DNA of 64,000 nucleotides from assembly GCA_033060915.1 (NCBI GenBank), contig CM065394.1, forward strand, positions 16,239,501 through 16,303,500. Reading direction: 5' to 3'. Origin of the DNA: Euryodendron excelsum (lineage: Eukaryota; Streptophyta; Magnoliopsida; Ericales; Pentaphylacaceae). Positions 31,924-44,308 of the stretch are shown piece after piece. A program made the position numbers and the translations under genes. Numbering within the stretch: the stretch's first letter is position 1; every line of letters starts with the position of its first letter. Below the pieces are notes generated by a model, which was not told the origin of the DNA, ran no database searches, and saw nothing but the letters and a program-made list of their open reading frames with translations.

Positions 31924-34900
31924 GGGGACGATACTTTGATTGTGGGTAGATGTTGTATCAGTTTCTTAGCCTACAATCTTGTGATGGTCCCTCCGCTTGG
32001 GTCACCAACTAATAATGGCACCACCTTAGGAAGTGGGCCTAGGTTTGAAGATCTGGGAACCAAGCCTTCTTAGGAAATATTAGTAAACCCTTAACCTCAT
32101 GCTCATGTAGAAATCCTGCATAGCCGAATCTCTGCTGAATTTTAGACACTCACGTCAATTTTAAAACTATGGAGGAAAGGTGATTGCTTTGCTTTCCTTT
32201 AATCTTGTCCATTCATGCCATTATAATACTTATGTAATGCTCATGCATGCATGTTTACTTTACAATTGCATTCTCTCTCTCTCTATACTCTTGGTATACA
32301 CATACATGCATTCAATGCCTCATCTCAAGACGAGAGTTTCAAACTAACTTAAGTTATTGCATCCTCATGCATATGATCAACCCATAGAGAGTGACACCAA
32401 GCTCACTCTCCCTTAAATAAAAACCTATCAAAATCTTAAGGGTTCCCACATAACCCTAAAGACTTATGACATACATTTCAAATCATCCTATAGAGAGGGG
32501 CCTCAATCTCTCTCTGCTCAAGGAGATAGGATTGCCAATAAGACAAGGGGCAACCAAAAAGCAAGGTCTCTCAATGACCTCCCCAACATCAAACTTAAAT
32601 AAGGCGAATTTAAAGACTCAAAGAATAGTATAGGGTGTCAATTGTAAAGCAGAAAGGTGAAGGTCCTAAGGAAAATGTTCTCCCTCCCCTATTACAATGT
32701 ACTTCAATTACATATATTCGAGCTCGAATTTAATGAATAGGTTATTATCCTTCCTTTGTTTCCATAAATGAATGTATGAATATAGGAATAATTCCAGACA
32801 CATGTACGATATTTGCACATAGGGGTAGCCCCCTATCTCCAAAAAGTGAGCCAAAAAAAAAAAGAGCATCGTGCTTAGTCTCCCCCCCAAAAGGTTGGGG
32901 CACCCCAAGGACATATATTGTATAAAAATTTTCAAAGCAAGATGCTAACTTATCTTTTGTTTCTTGTCTTCTATCCTCCCCCCTCATCTCCAAATACCAA
33001 GAAAATCAAAGGCAGAAGCAAGACAAAGAGGGAGTTTTTCTAAACCATTCATTTACTGTTGTCATGCTGCTCACACATTCACTTCTATTATGCTCATGCA
33101 TCCATATATATTCCAAGACAAGAGTTCCAAGAAATTCAAGTCATGTTATTCTCATGCATTTAATTAACCGTAAAGAGAAAAGAGCAATCCAATCTTATGT
33201 TAATCGAACCTACCAAAAATTCTTATGGGTTCCTCAACCCTATGGATCTATGGCATGCATAGAGCCATGTCTCAAGAAGGGCCCAAATCCCTCTCCATCC
33301 ATGGAGGCAAGATTGCCCAAACAGAGAATCATCAACCAACCTATGCCAAAGAGGAATTGTATTATATAATAGGGGCAAAACCCCACCTCTAAAATGGACT
33401 CAGCATCATGCCTAGATTCCCTCAAAAAAGGGATCTCCATAAGGCATGCATTGCATAAAACGTTCAACTCCACATGTTAATTGCATTTTATTTTTTCTTT
33501 TTCTTTTTCCAAGCTTGAGAGCACAGCCAAACCTATGAGACCCTTCTGCGTCACATCTAGTTCAAAACTCATGAAAGGATTAGTCCATTCACTAGAAGAA
33601 GCCCAACTTGGAAAAAGGATTTACCATTCATCAGCAAAGTGTTGCCTGTCAAACAGTTCCTCAAATGCTGCAAAAGATTTGCCAATTTGCCTTCTCAAAT
33701 AGTTCCTCAAACACTGCAAAAAATTTATCAATTCGCCTTACTTTGTCTGGTGATACATCCGGCGAATGAAGCACCAAAGAGGTTGGCATAATCCCAAACC
33801 CAATTAAGGGTTCTCACCAAAAGGCCCCCAGGAAAAGGGATGTTTTCACAAAATTCGTCCATTTTCTTTCTATCTTTCTATTTCTTGCATATTTTCTTTA
33901 AATAAACATTGCATGCCAGACAATCATGATTTGAAATGAAAAAGAGGTAGTTCTCAATTTATCCCTTTTCTCTCATACTTTTTGTGGATAATTATTACTG
34001 TTAAAGATTTTTTTCTTATTTTGTAGTGACTTCACTTGAAGGATGGAATAGCATGGGCAACCCATTCAATGAGGGTTAAAACCTTCAAAAGAAAAAAATA
34101 GAGTGAGAGAGAGAAGGAAGATAGACCCAATAAAAAAGTGCAGAGCTTTTTCAAAAGGCGGCACTTGAGTGATATCATGGTTAAACGATGGGCAGCCGAG
34201 TCCTCAAAAAGATGAGAAGTCATTGTTCAATTCATCCAAAAAGAAATAAACACTACCTTTTGCCCACTAGAGCCGTAAGTGATTTTTATTCAAATATCCC
34301 CAAACCAAGAACCATCCCCCACACTAGAGTAAGCACAAAATAGTTGATTTGATATACTATATAGGGGTTTACTGGTAGAAATACACCATCTCTATGAACA
34401 TCATCTAAATCTTGTACAAAGGCTTTATAGACTAAGCAATTCAATTTGAAAAGATATGAGGCCCTCATTTGTGCTACCATACAGGCAAAAAACATCCATT
34501 TGCAAAGCCCACTCGAGCCGGTTACAATTCCTAAAAAAAACCAACCTTATGATCACTGCTCACACTAGGTTAAGGCAAAAATCCTGAATGAGAATTAATG
34601 AGTGCATAATGAATATATTAATTTCTAAAAGGATATGGTATCAATGACATCTCTAAAAGGAAGCATAGGAGCGAGTTTTTCGATGCAAAGAATAGTCTAG
34701 AAGAGCAATAAGTTCAAAAAAAATAAAAGAGGGTTTGTTTGTGGTGGTCTTCATAAGAAGAATTGAAAAAAATTAGCATCACTAAAAGTAGACTTACGAA
34801 CAAATTTCTTGATAAAAAATCCTAATCAGAAGGGAGAGAACAGTCCAGAAAACAAAGGAGTAGGAAGGAAAGAGAAAATAAGGGAATGAAAGTTGAATTT

Positions 34901-35566
34901 CCAAAGGTGATCATAGGTCTTTCGGAACCCCACAAGTGATAATGATTGAGCCTTTATATCCTTTCATTCATAAACCCCTTAACCTGGCCTACGCTATAAT
35001 CCAAATTAAAGTCCTCTCTAATCAAAGAAAAATGCTCAGTTTAAATAAGCCTGAATAATATCAAGACAAGTAGTAAAAAAAAAAAGGAAGGAATGTATGG
35101 GCAATCTCATGCTCCAAGGTGTGCTCAGACGGTTTTGGTTTAAATAGCCCACTAAAAGAAAATTTTTGAGCATAAATATCCCTTTATTTCTTACAACCCC
35201 TAAACCCAACCTACATTACAGTTCTAAAAGAAGACTTCTCGGATTAAGAGTCAATCTATTTATCACTTTACAAAGAGCATACGAGTTGTCACTCAAGCCA
35301 CAGTGGAATTTGAAGGTCTAAGAGAGAAAAGCAAGTGATGACAGAAAATCCTCAAACAGCAATCCCGTAGAAAGTAGGGATAAGATACCAGTAGGCAAAC
35401 CAAAAGGTCAAGATCCCCTGAGAATGGTGCAAAGGTTATCACACCTCAATAAGAATGGGACAGAACTGAAGGGGTAGAATTCCAAGTGTATGAGCCTTGG
35501 GGCAATCCTGGGGTATTCTTAAAAAATAACCCATATACATGTAGTACTTATGCATTGATGACATGC

Positions 35567-35770
35567 ATTCAATTCCATTCCTGTATAAACCTGTGCAATC
35601 ATTAAAAAGTAAGACATATATTCAATTCTATTCATGTATGTGCATTCATCAAAAAGTATAACACGCATTCAATTCCATTCCTATATGTGCATTTATCAAA
35701 AAGTATAGCATACATTCAATTCCATTCCTATATATGCATTCATCAAAAAGTATAAACATGCATTCACCCT
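35567..35770 (+). repeat. Tandem repeat of about 55-60 bp, four copies
   Basis: The phrase 'cattcaattccattcctata...catcaaaaagtata' is repeated four times with small changes, inside the non-coding part of D. Confidence 0.75.
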
Positions 35771-35822
35771 TTTACCTGTGCATTTTTAAAATTGACATAA
35801 ATAAACCATGTTTGCACAAAAA

Positions 35823-35823
<1 letters not shown>

Positions 35824-35864
<41 letters not shown>
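35824..35864. repeat. (CT)n(CA)n microsatellite
   Basis: A CT run followed directly by a CA run; it generates the apparent ORFs at 35734-36011. Confidence 0.9.
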
Positions 35865-36389
35865 AATTGGAAATAAGGAATGGAGCAAAGCACAAAAAGG
35901 AGGTAAAAAGCCACCCCACGACCAAGTAACCTCAGACATCTCTGACATCAACACACACTTCAGAAAGCTCAGACTTCTATAACTAACAAGAAACAAAGAA
36001 TGGGGTAGCAACCCAATCTCAACCCTCCAATCAACCTTGATTTAATCTTTTTCAAACCATGAAACCTAGGGCAATACCCCACCCTACACCTCCCTTCAAA
36101 ACCAGTTGATCTATTCAAAACGAACCGGCCAAAGGTGACCTTATTCCTCCTAGAAGTCAACTCAAGAGAAGCATTACCCATCTAGAGACATGTCAACAAG
36201 AATTCTATCATATCTGCTAAAATCAGGACTCAACAGTCAAGCCAACACTCTGTATTCGAACACTAAGAGATCCTGACCAAAGACGGACTAATAGCCTCTC
36301 CTTCAAATTCCAAGGCAAGAGAGTTACAAGCACGAAGCAATCTCCCATGGCGCTCCGTACTCGATTTTGCAGAGAATCAGCTTTCAATC

Positions 36390-37632
36390 TGTTATGTATC
36401 ACTTAAATCCTCATATTCTTATGTATATATGCTATGGGGGTCTTGTATATATGGCCTTGAATTGATTGTATCCGTTGGTGGTGGTTGAAAGTGCATTTAA
36501 TGCAAGATCAAGATGAGAGACCATTTGAAAAACTAGCTACTACAGTCTAGGAGTCGACTCTTTCGCTGAAGGGGTCGACCGTTTTTGTTATGCTATCATC
36601 TTCCTCAGTTCTCTATCCCAATGTGTTGACTCCTGAGAAATAGGGATCAAATCTTTCAAAGTTTTGTCTGACTTCACCAAGGCTCTGTCCAAATGTGTCG
36701 ACTCCTGAAGAATAAAGGGTCGACTCTTTTAACTTTTGACCAAACTTCATTAAAGCTCTGTCCAAAGGTGTCAACCCCTGAGAAACAAAGAGTCAACCCT
36801 TTTTAAACCTTCTTCAAGACTTTGCATTCTGGACCAATGTGTCGACTCCTAACTCGGAGGGGTTGACCCTTTTCATTAGAATCCTTTTTATCCAGTCTAC
36901 TGTCTAAATGAGTCAACTTCTGCGAATTCATGAGTCGACCCTTTTTCTAATAATTCCATATCTTTTGCAAGTCTTCTTCAAACAACTTCAAAGTCTTCAA
37001 GCTCTTCAATAAGCATCCAAATGAGGCTTCTAATGCTTGAAATGTTTTCTTCAAATCAAGTTTATCTCCAAGAACACCCTTAATCTCTTCGAGATAAATT
37101 CAAACAATTTGATTTCTTGTAGAGTTCTTCAATCAATACCTTCCTCCATTAATCCAAGACTTCTTCAAGATAGTTTTCAAATCTTGTGATATTTTCTTCC
37201 ATACTTTCAAGACATCTTCAAATCTTTCAAGCAAGTTTCCAGTTCTTGAAATCTCTTCTTTTCAACTGATGCCGATCTCATCACACTTTATGTTGATCTA
37301 CTCTTTATTTATGCCGATCTCCTTATAGTTGATGTTGATCTTCTTTTCATTTCTGCCGATCTCTTTTTCAGGTCCATCTCTTCAAATCTAAATGATCATC
37401 AATCATAATCTTGTTAAGAGGTCTTCAAGGAATATGTCAACCCATGCTCACCAACCTTCAACAGTACTTGGTATGCTTGCAACACACAACTCTTTCAATG
37501 TCTTCCAATGTAACAAGTTTCAATTCATAATCTTATTTAGATTAAGGCACTACATAATCTGCACACTAAGTAAGACTGTTAGATAACAAACACATGTTTT
37601 ATAATCATCAAAATCAAGACATGGAGTTAACA
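36390..37632 (+). mobile_element. LTR-like segment with GTCGAC repeats (copia-like, uncertain)
   Basis: Bounded by TGTTATGTATC and GAGTTAACA (inverted ends TGTTA/TAACA), 1243 bp. Near its end the phrase 'ataatcatcaaaatcaaga' is one I associate with the ends of SIRE-type copia LTRs. No target duplication is visible (CAATC left, GGCTC right), so one side was probably lost by recombination. Six degenerate units about 72 bp apart occupy 36551-36942. The direction is a guess from the 3' phrase. Confidence 0.4.
36551..36942 (+). repeat. Six GTCGAC-type dyad pairs, about 72-bp spacing
   Basis: Pairs such as GAGTCGACTC...GGGGTCGACC recur with starts near 36551, 36623, 36695, 36766, 36839 and 36909. 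Decayed copies show GTTGAC or GTCAAC. Confidence 0.7.
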
Positions 37633-37637
37633 GGCTC

Positions 37638-38162
37638 AAACTCCTTTTCAAAATTCTCAAGGTGGATATAATCGGACATTGGGTAATCAGAGATTCTAAA
37701 TGAGTGAACCTAGGGTGAAAAGGCAAGTAGGTACTGCATGGGCGAGATAGGGTGATAGCCTAATGCATCTTCCATATACGTAACCAACCTCTGAACCTAG
37801 AATCACTATTTTCGAAAGACCAAAACGGAGTTATTTTCAAAAAAGGCTTAAATCTCTCCAAAGGTTGCCAAACAACCTATTTTCTCCGCAAAAAAAAAAA
37901 AAAAAACCACTCTTGAGGAAGTTTTCCAAAACTTTTATAAAAAACCCTAAGTCTAATTTTCGGATTGCAATTAGTTTTAGGTGACCTAATTCACTTTAGC
38001 AAAGTTAGGTGGCGACTCCAAATCTTTTCTAAAAGCCCTTATTTAAATTAATTTTCAATTTAAATCTAGTCGCAATCATCCTTGTAGGAGGATGATTTCT
38101 AACGAGAGAGTACCATCTGTTTCCCACATATCATCTCGAGTGCGAAAAATCGGGGCGCAACA
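37638..38162 (+). mobile_element. 3' end of an Ogre-like LTR (probable 3' LTR of D)
   Basis: Collinear with the last 500 bp of LTR D, including CCTAATT...AAGTTAGG and TGGCGACTCC (38010-38019), ending GGGGCGCAACA. No primer site follows, as expected for a 3' LTR. The 5' part is missing at the junction with the GTCGAC segment. A run of A at about 37890-37906 is a microsatellite. Confidence 0.65.
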
Positions 38163-38440
38163 ACTGACACACACCTACACCTCCTTGCTTCACTAATCAA
38201 TATGATTAACATAATTAATCACACTTATAATAATTAATCATGATTAACATAAGCTAAGCATGGAGATTAATTAAGCTAATTAATAATAGATTAAGCCCAT
38301 CCATCATGCTAAAAAATATGATAATCTCCCTATGGCATGCTCTTAGTACAACATGCTAATCATCCTCCTCAATTAGTGTAAACATGCTCAACATATATAA
38401 TTAAGCTAAATATGACATTAAGCAAGTTAGGGTTTTACAA
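38163..38440 (-). mobile_element. Family IV LTR copy 1, 5' end
   Basis: The minus strand starts TGTAAAACCCTAAC at 38440. It is about 280 bp, repeated at 39810-40090. It joins the part at 21105-23112, with element D inserted between them. The flank ATCAA (38441-38445) nearly matches ATCAT (21100-21104). Confidence 0.5.
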
Positions 38441-40090
38441 TCAACAACAACATTAACAATCATCACCAACATTAATAACAATACATTCACTTCAGTACAA
38501 ATAAGACTATCATAAATCTCACCACACAATCAACACCAACAATTCACAACAAGACATTAAATTCGATACGAATTGGATTATCTTACTCTCTCCACCTTAT
38601 ACCGCTTTATAACCAAAATAATGTCACTCCTTAGGTTGGATCGAAGTGTCTTGAACCGCTTTCGTACCTAACATACACCACCATATCAAACTTGTGAAAC
38701 ATATACTACATCATAATTTAGTAAGTGTCAATATATGAAATGATACTCTTAGTATCATACTAGAATACCATACAAGTGTGTCAATGCATAACATGAGTAT
38801 AAAACTTGAAAGTGGGAACATTAGTCTCTCAACACAAATTTACTCTTTGAATCACATTAAACTCAAAATAATGAATTTACATTCTAGATTAGTTTCATAT
38901 GAAAATAGTGTGATATTGGGAGTATCATTGCATATATTGACACTTACTGAATTTTATGTCCAATGAAAGATAGACTAAAATTCTAAAAATAGTGTTGCTG
39001 ATAGCAATTTTTTGTCAACTTTAAACTACAATATCTCTTAATTTACAGGGATCTAGAGTACAATCTCCATATCAATAGAAAGATATATGAGTCTACTTTC
39101 CAAAATTTCAAATGGTGCAGCATTTCAATCTTTTTAGAGTGAGATATGACCATTTTACCAAAGTATGTTGTAGTAGTGGCCTAGAAAGGCGCCAGGGCAC
39201 CCTCTAGGTGAGCCCTGGTGTGCATTGACTAGAGGAGTGTGCCACTAGGCACCCCTTAGCGCCCTCCTAGAAACCCACTGCACCACTAGCTGCCCTTTAG
39301 GTGCGCCAGTGCGCCCCTTTCCCTCCTTGGTCCAAAATGCACTTCCAAAACATGGTTTAAACCTCCCATGCACTCCAAACACAATAACAAGTTCTCCTAA
39401 GGTTCAATATGAAGTTATAAAGCCATAAACAAGTTCTCAAATACCAAAAATATGCACAACATGAGGATTCAATGCTTCCTCCTTCGAAACCCTAAACACT
39501 TCCCCACACCTCACTTTAATTCAACCTCTATAGCATGAAATGGTATGCTACCATACAATAATTAGCAAACATATAATGAAACAAACACAAACATGAGATT
39601 TCTCACCTTCAATAATGAAATCACAAGTTTTCGCTTCAAATTCCTCCTCTTCTCTTCTTCCTCTCCTTTTTTTTCTCTCTTTTTTTTTTACTTTCTCTTT
39701 TGCCAAACACAATTACTACACAAGCTCCTCTCTCCTCCCTTGGCTTCGAGCCAACTATAGATACAATTTATATCTATAGCTATACATGGCACACACATAC
39801 ACATGCTAGCAAAAGCACACACCTACACCTCCTTACTTCACTAATCCACATGATTAACATAATTAATCACACTTATGATAATTAATCATCATTAACATAA
39901 GCTAAGCATATAGATTAATTAACATAATTAATCATGGATTAATCCCATTAATCATGCCTAAAAATATGATAATATCCCCATGACATGCTCTCATTAAAAC
40001 AAGCTAATCAAGCTCCTCAATTAGTGTAATCACACACAAGAATGTATACAATTAAGTTAAACATGACATTAAACAAGTCAGGGTTTTATA
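38441..40090 (-). mobile_element. Family IV LTR copy 2 (partial)
   Basis: Homologous to 21840-23110 plus 38163-38440. The minus-strand 5' end is TATAAAACCCTGAC at 40090 (TG changed to TA). A TATA-like 'tatagatataaat' lies on the minus strand near 39755-39775. It is the host into which copy 1 appears to have inserted. No coding sequence. Confidence 0.5.
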
Positions 40091-41501
40091 GTGTAGCGGA
40101 AGCACTCACAAACCCTCACACTGTCAAAGTAACAGAAGCACTCACAAACTTTAAACGATTCACTTCGAGCGCCAATAAAGAATATCGTTATGCCCCTTGG
40201 CATCTTGTAGTTTCCTGAGATCAAGCAATTTCCAGAACCAACGCCCTACCGTCGAAGTGGCAGAAGCACTCACAAGCTATCAAGCCGCCCGAGTAATGAG
40301 AAATCACTCACAAATAGGTCAACATGGGTACGCCGCTAAAGAAACGAACATGCCTCTTGGCTGTGGCACTCTTTTCAAAAAAAGGAAAGACCTTCGGGAA
40401 CCAACTCATCATTACCGTCGAAATGACAAAAGCACTCGTAAACCCAGGTCAACATTGGCGCCTGCTAGCCCGACTCAATGAAAAATGATGAAACTGCCTC
40501 TTGGGCATGTCAGGACGTCTTGCAAAAAAATACAAACTTCTCAAGACTGTAAGTCCGTCCATTCTGACACATCTTGTAAAAAAGTACAAACTCCTCGAGA
40601 CAATAAGTCCACCCTTCTAAGAATGTCCCTAGATAGTCCAACATGTTTAATATGCTGTTCAAAACATTCTGGTCTCATTCCAGTTGATTTAAGTTAAAAT
40701 GACCATTTTACCCCGGGGCACCTCCAACACTTTCACCAAGAAGTACAAGTTTCCCGAAATGTCACAACAACATTAAAGTACCTCCAGACAGCCGAACACA
40801 ACCTTGTGTATGAGAAAAGTCCCTTCTGGCCTCAATTCAGCAAGCCCCAATTAAAATGACCATTTTGCCCCTAGCGGCCTAGTCACCCTTTCCAAATACA
40901 TCATCTTTGGAAATCAAACCGGCATCCACCAGGATACTCCCAAGAGCATCCATATCCATTTCCAAATGAGTCTCTTGATTCAAAACCTCTCTAAGTCAAC
41001 GAAAACTTCCTAGAGTGTGTCACAAACGCTCCGGCAAAGTTGACTTTTTTTTCGATTCTCTGATTAAAATGTACCATCAAATGACTTGAGAAATACAGAA
41101 ATTAAGGAATTCGCTGAAGCCCTTCCAGAAGGCTTTTAATCGGTATAGTTTGATCAAAATGATCGCTTCCCAAGGTCCCCGATCGCATAACACAAAAGCA
41201 ACTACTTTGGGAGACCAATGGAGCATCTTATATATGTTTCCAAAAGCTTATTTTTATAGACACTTCTCGAGGCAATTGCACCAACATTTGGAAACATTCA
41301 AGGCTCCCTAAAGGCACCCAATTCAAGGGAAACTATAAGGGAACGTCGTGAGCACAATCAATTTTCTTAGATCTCTCCTAGATGACACGAATCTCAAGGC
41401 GAAGTCAGCATAAAAGTTCCCAGAGGCAAAGCGTGTGTTATATGCACATAAATTTTGATTAGATCGTCCAAGCACATGCGCCAGCCCTGAGGCAAATTGC
41501 C

Positions 41502-41509
41502 TATAAATA
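41502..41509 (+). promoter_or_regulatory. TATA box of diverged Ogre-like LTR
   Basis: TATAAATA followed by CCAGGCCACC; LTR D has the related CACAGGCCACC. The GCGCC dyads are nearly gone here, with one arm left at about 41479-41484. Confidence 0.6.
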
Positions 41510-41680
41510 CCAGGCCACCCACAACATATTTCAGAGGTGAAAAACACAGTAAAGCTTTGCCAAAATCATTCCAAACCTTCAAAAATTCTAAAGACACTAC
41601 ACCTCTTAAGAATTTAAGAAGAAGACAAACCTCTTAAAGCTTCAAGACTCCAACAATGGTGGATTGAGAAGAGCCAAGAG

Positions 41681-41690
41681 CCTAGGTGAG
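41681..41690 (+). promoter_or_regulatory. Splice-donor-like site, diverged LTR
   Basis: CCTAG|GTGAGC with GT at 41686, the same relative place as in LTRs 1, A and C. Confidence 0.4.
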
Positions 41691-42994
41691 CTTTTATTTA
41701 CTTTTAAGCACTCCCCACTCCTCTCTTCTCCCTCCTAGTCCACTTGGACTTTTCTTCTATTTTAACCCCCATCTACTTCCCCCCATTCTTGCATGTTTGA
41801 AACAAGAGGACTCTTAAATCATACTTAAAGAGAAGCTTATGAGAACCATCGATTTTGGGACCTCTCACAAGCCATCTTGATCATAGTATGGCCTTTAGAG
41901 CCCCATACAATGTGGTGTAGCCTTAAGCCTTGTATGATTCATGACCCTATGCATCTAAATGTCATATTGTTTATGTAATGCAAACCTTGGTTTGTTTTTG
42001 TGCTTAAAACCTTTTTTCAAAGTATCACCATTTCAATCTCTAAATGTTCTTCAAAGTTCATGTTCAACATGTTTTCTAAAAATGCCTCTAAGTTGGAATT
42101 CTTGAAGCCTAGGCCTAAAACCTAGTTTTTATGCCTTAGAGAACCCTCCTAAAAACCCTAACTCTTATCTTTGCATTTCCATATAGCTCTTTTAAGTTTT
42201 TACATACAATGGATTTCAAAACCACCCTCCAAAGGGTCTTTCCAAAATCCATGCTCCCTTGAGTTTCTATCCGAAAATAGTTTTCCAAAATGCCCATTTC
42301 TCTGGGTAATTTTCAAAAGTTGTTTTACTCTCTTAAGTTAGTGGTTATAATGGTCCCAATGGAACTCCCCTTGGAGTGGTTTTAAAATATCAACCATATA
42401 AACCCTATACTCACTTGAGCATTTTCAACAAAATGGTTTTTCATGCCTTTAAATGGTTTTCAAAACAACCCTCCTTAAGGAGTTTTTCAAAAAGTTCTCT
42501 CTCTTGAGTTTTCACAAAAGTAATTTTCAAAACAACTCTCACAAAAGTGGTTTTCAAATATCTGAATCGTTTTCAAAAACAAGTTCCACATTTATTTTCA
42601 ATATTTTACTTTCCTAAGTACGTGGTTAAAATGGTTCTAAGGCAACCCTCATTGGAGTGGTTTCCACAAATCCACCATATGAACCATATACTTACTTGAG
42701 TGGTTCTATAAAATGATTTTCAAAATATACAATTCTCTTGAGTTGGTTTTCCAAAAAGGTTCTACATAAAATGATAATTCCTTTACATTTTTCACATAAA
42801 ACGATAAAGTTTTTCAAATAAAATGATAAGGTTTTTACATGAAATCATTGTTTTCAAAACACCATTTTAAGTTTCATGCATAAAACCACTTGTCCAAATC
42901 TTCCAACATTACTAGGACAAAATCCTAGTTCAAAAATACTTTTCCAAAACCACTAGATTCAAACCCTAATTCAAAATCACTTTTTCAAACTAGG

Positions 42995-43345
42995 TTAACT
43001 TAACTCTAGTTGTCCAACCCTAGGTTAACTTGATCCTAGTTACCTAACCCTAGTTAGTTAACCTTAATTACCTTGACCCTAGGTTAACCTAACCCTAGTT
43101 AGTTAACCTTAGTTACCTCAACCCTAGGTTAACTTGATCCTAGTTACCTAACCCTAATTAGTTAACCTTAGTTACCTTAACCCTAGCTTAACCTAACCCT
43201 AGTTAGTTAACCTTAGTTACCTCAACCCTACGTTAACCTAACCTTAGTTAGTCAACCTTAGCTAGCTAACCCTAGTTATCCAACCCTAGGTTAGCCTAAC
43301 CTAAATTAGGTAACCATAGGTCTCCTTAACCATGGTTAGTAGCCT
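42995..43345 (+). repeat. Minisatellite of telomere-like AACCCTAGGTTAAC phrases
   Basis: Units built from 'aaccctaggttaacc' and 'taaccctagttagtt' alternate for about 350 bp with a higher-order period near 50-60 bp. The CCCTA core recalls the plant telomere repeat, but the array is palindromic and irregular. Confidence 0.75.
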
Positions 43346-44224
43346 TCAAGACTCTAATTCTCGACCTATTTCAAACCATCTTTCAAGTCCAAAGTCATCT
43401 TCAAAACTTGTTTTCAAAAGCTAATCTACTCTCTTGAGTTTTCAGAAGTCCTTTCAAATATCCCTACACCCCTCTCCAAACATTTTCAAAAGACTTCTTA
43501 AACTTGTCATAAACTAAAATGGCTAGACATCTTCCCATTTTCAAAAACTATTTCCCAAGATGATTATAAAAACTCACAACCCTAAGGTGATCTTAACCCT
43601 CTCATGGTTAAGGTTTTCAAAGGAAAGTGGAACATTAAGAGTGGCCTTCAAGGTCCATATTACGGTTCACAACACTAAGGTGTTTTCAAAAACCTTTTTC
43701 AAAAGTGATTTTCACAACCCACACCCTTAAAGACAATCTTAATCATTCAATGATTATGGTCTCCTAAGGAAAGTGAGATATCAAATAGGGTTCTATAATC
43801 CTAAATTTTTCCAAACCCTAAAAGAAGTGTCTACCTCTTTTTAAAAATGATAGCCCTAAAAGAAATTTATTAATTAATAACTAATCTCTCAAGGGTAATG
43901 AAATATTTCAAAATACCTTTCATAAGATATACATAAAATGGTTTCCAAAACTTTTTTCAAGACAAGTTCATAAGTGGAAGTTCATTTTCAATCTCAATTT
44001 CATTTTCAAATGTCCAAGTTCCATTTCTAAACATCTGTAGCTCTCTTGAGTTACTTTCCAAAAACTTTCAAAAAATACTCCAAGTCCATTTTCAAAAACA
44101 TCTTTAAAAATCTCAAAATTTCGCTTCAAAAACACTTCAAAATACTCTCAAGTTCTATTTCAAGTCAAAATTCTTGAATTCAAACTTTCAAAAACTTTCC
44201 AAAACTCCCATGAGTCTATTTCCA

Positions 44225-44308
44225 ATCGGACTCTTGTCTAAACTATAAATGACCAGATTCTAGGCAAATGAGATATATAAGCAACCTTTGAATAAGTGCG
44301 GTCATTAC
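44225..44308 (+). ncRNA. Decayed copy of the hairpin block
   Basis: 'cggactcttgtct' keeps stem 1 (GGAC/GUCU with one G-U). Stems 2 and 3 are largely lost, but 'gtgcggtca' is conserved. Confidence 0.3.

Larger units (their letters stand above)
31537..36389 (+). mobile_element. Internal region of element D, no coding capacity
   Basis: The first 2 kb is an Ogre-like leader (shared blocks near 31860-32100 and 32200-32600). A second, diverged version of the 32200-32600 block follows at 33060-33480, so the leader appears duplicated. From 33500 to 36389 there are degenerate repeats and microsatellites, with no gag, protease, RT, RNase H or integrase motif on either strand. ORFs of 60-100 codons have no family features. 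Two units near 34950-35020 and 35170-35245 share a phrase around 'cctaa(a)cc...tacgct/acattac'. D is probably non-autonomous, or has lost its pol. Confidence 0.55.

Noticed and set aside
33064..33473. 101-codon plus and 77-codon minus frames
   Set aside because: They lie in the duplicated non-coding leader of element D; neither frame is kept in the sister leader blocks.
35734..36011. Overlapping frames with histidine-threonine and arginine-glutamate runs
   Set aside because: They come from the (CT)n(CA)n microsatellite.
36385..37637. Simple solo LTR at 36390-37632
   Set aside because: The inverted ends fit, but the flanking 5-mers CAATC and GGCTC do not match, so a clean solo-LTR call is not supported.
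42995..43345. Interstitial telomere
   Set aside because: The CCCTA phrases are not perfect CCCTAAA tandems and alternate with inverted phrases; it lies within an LTR in the expected U5 place.
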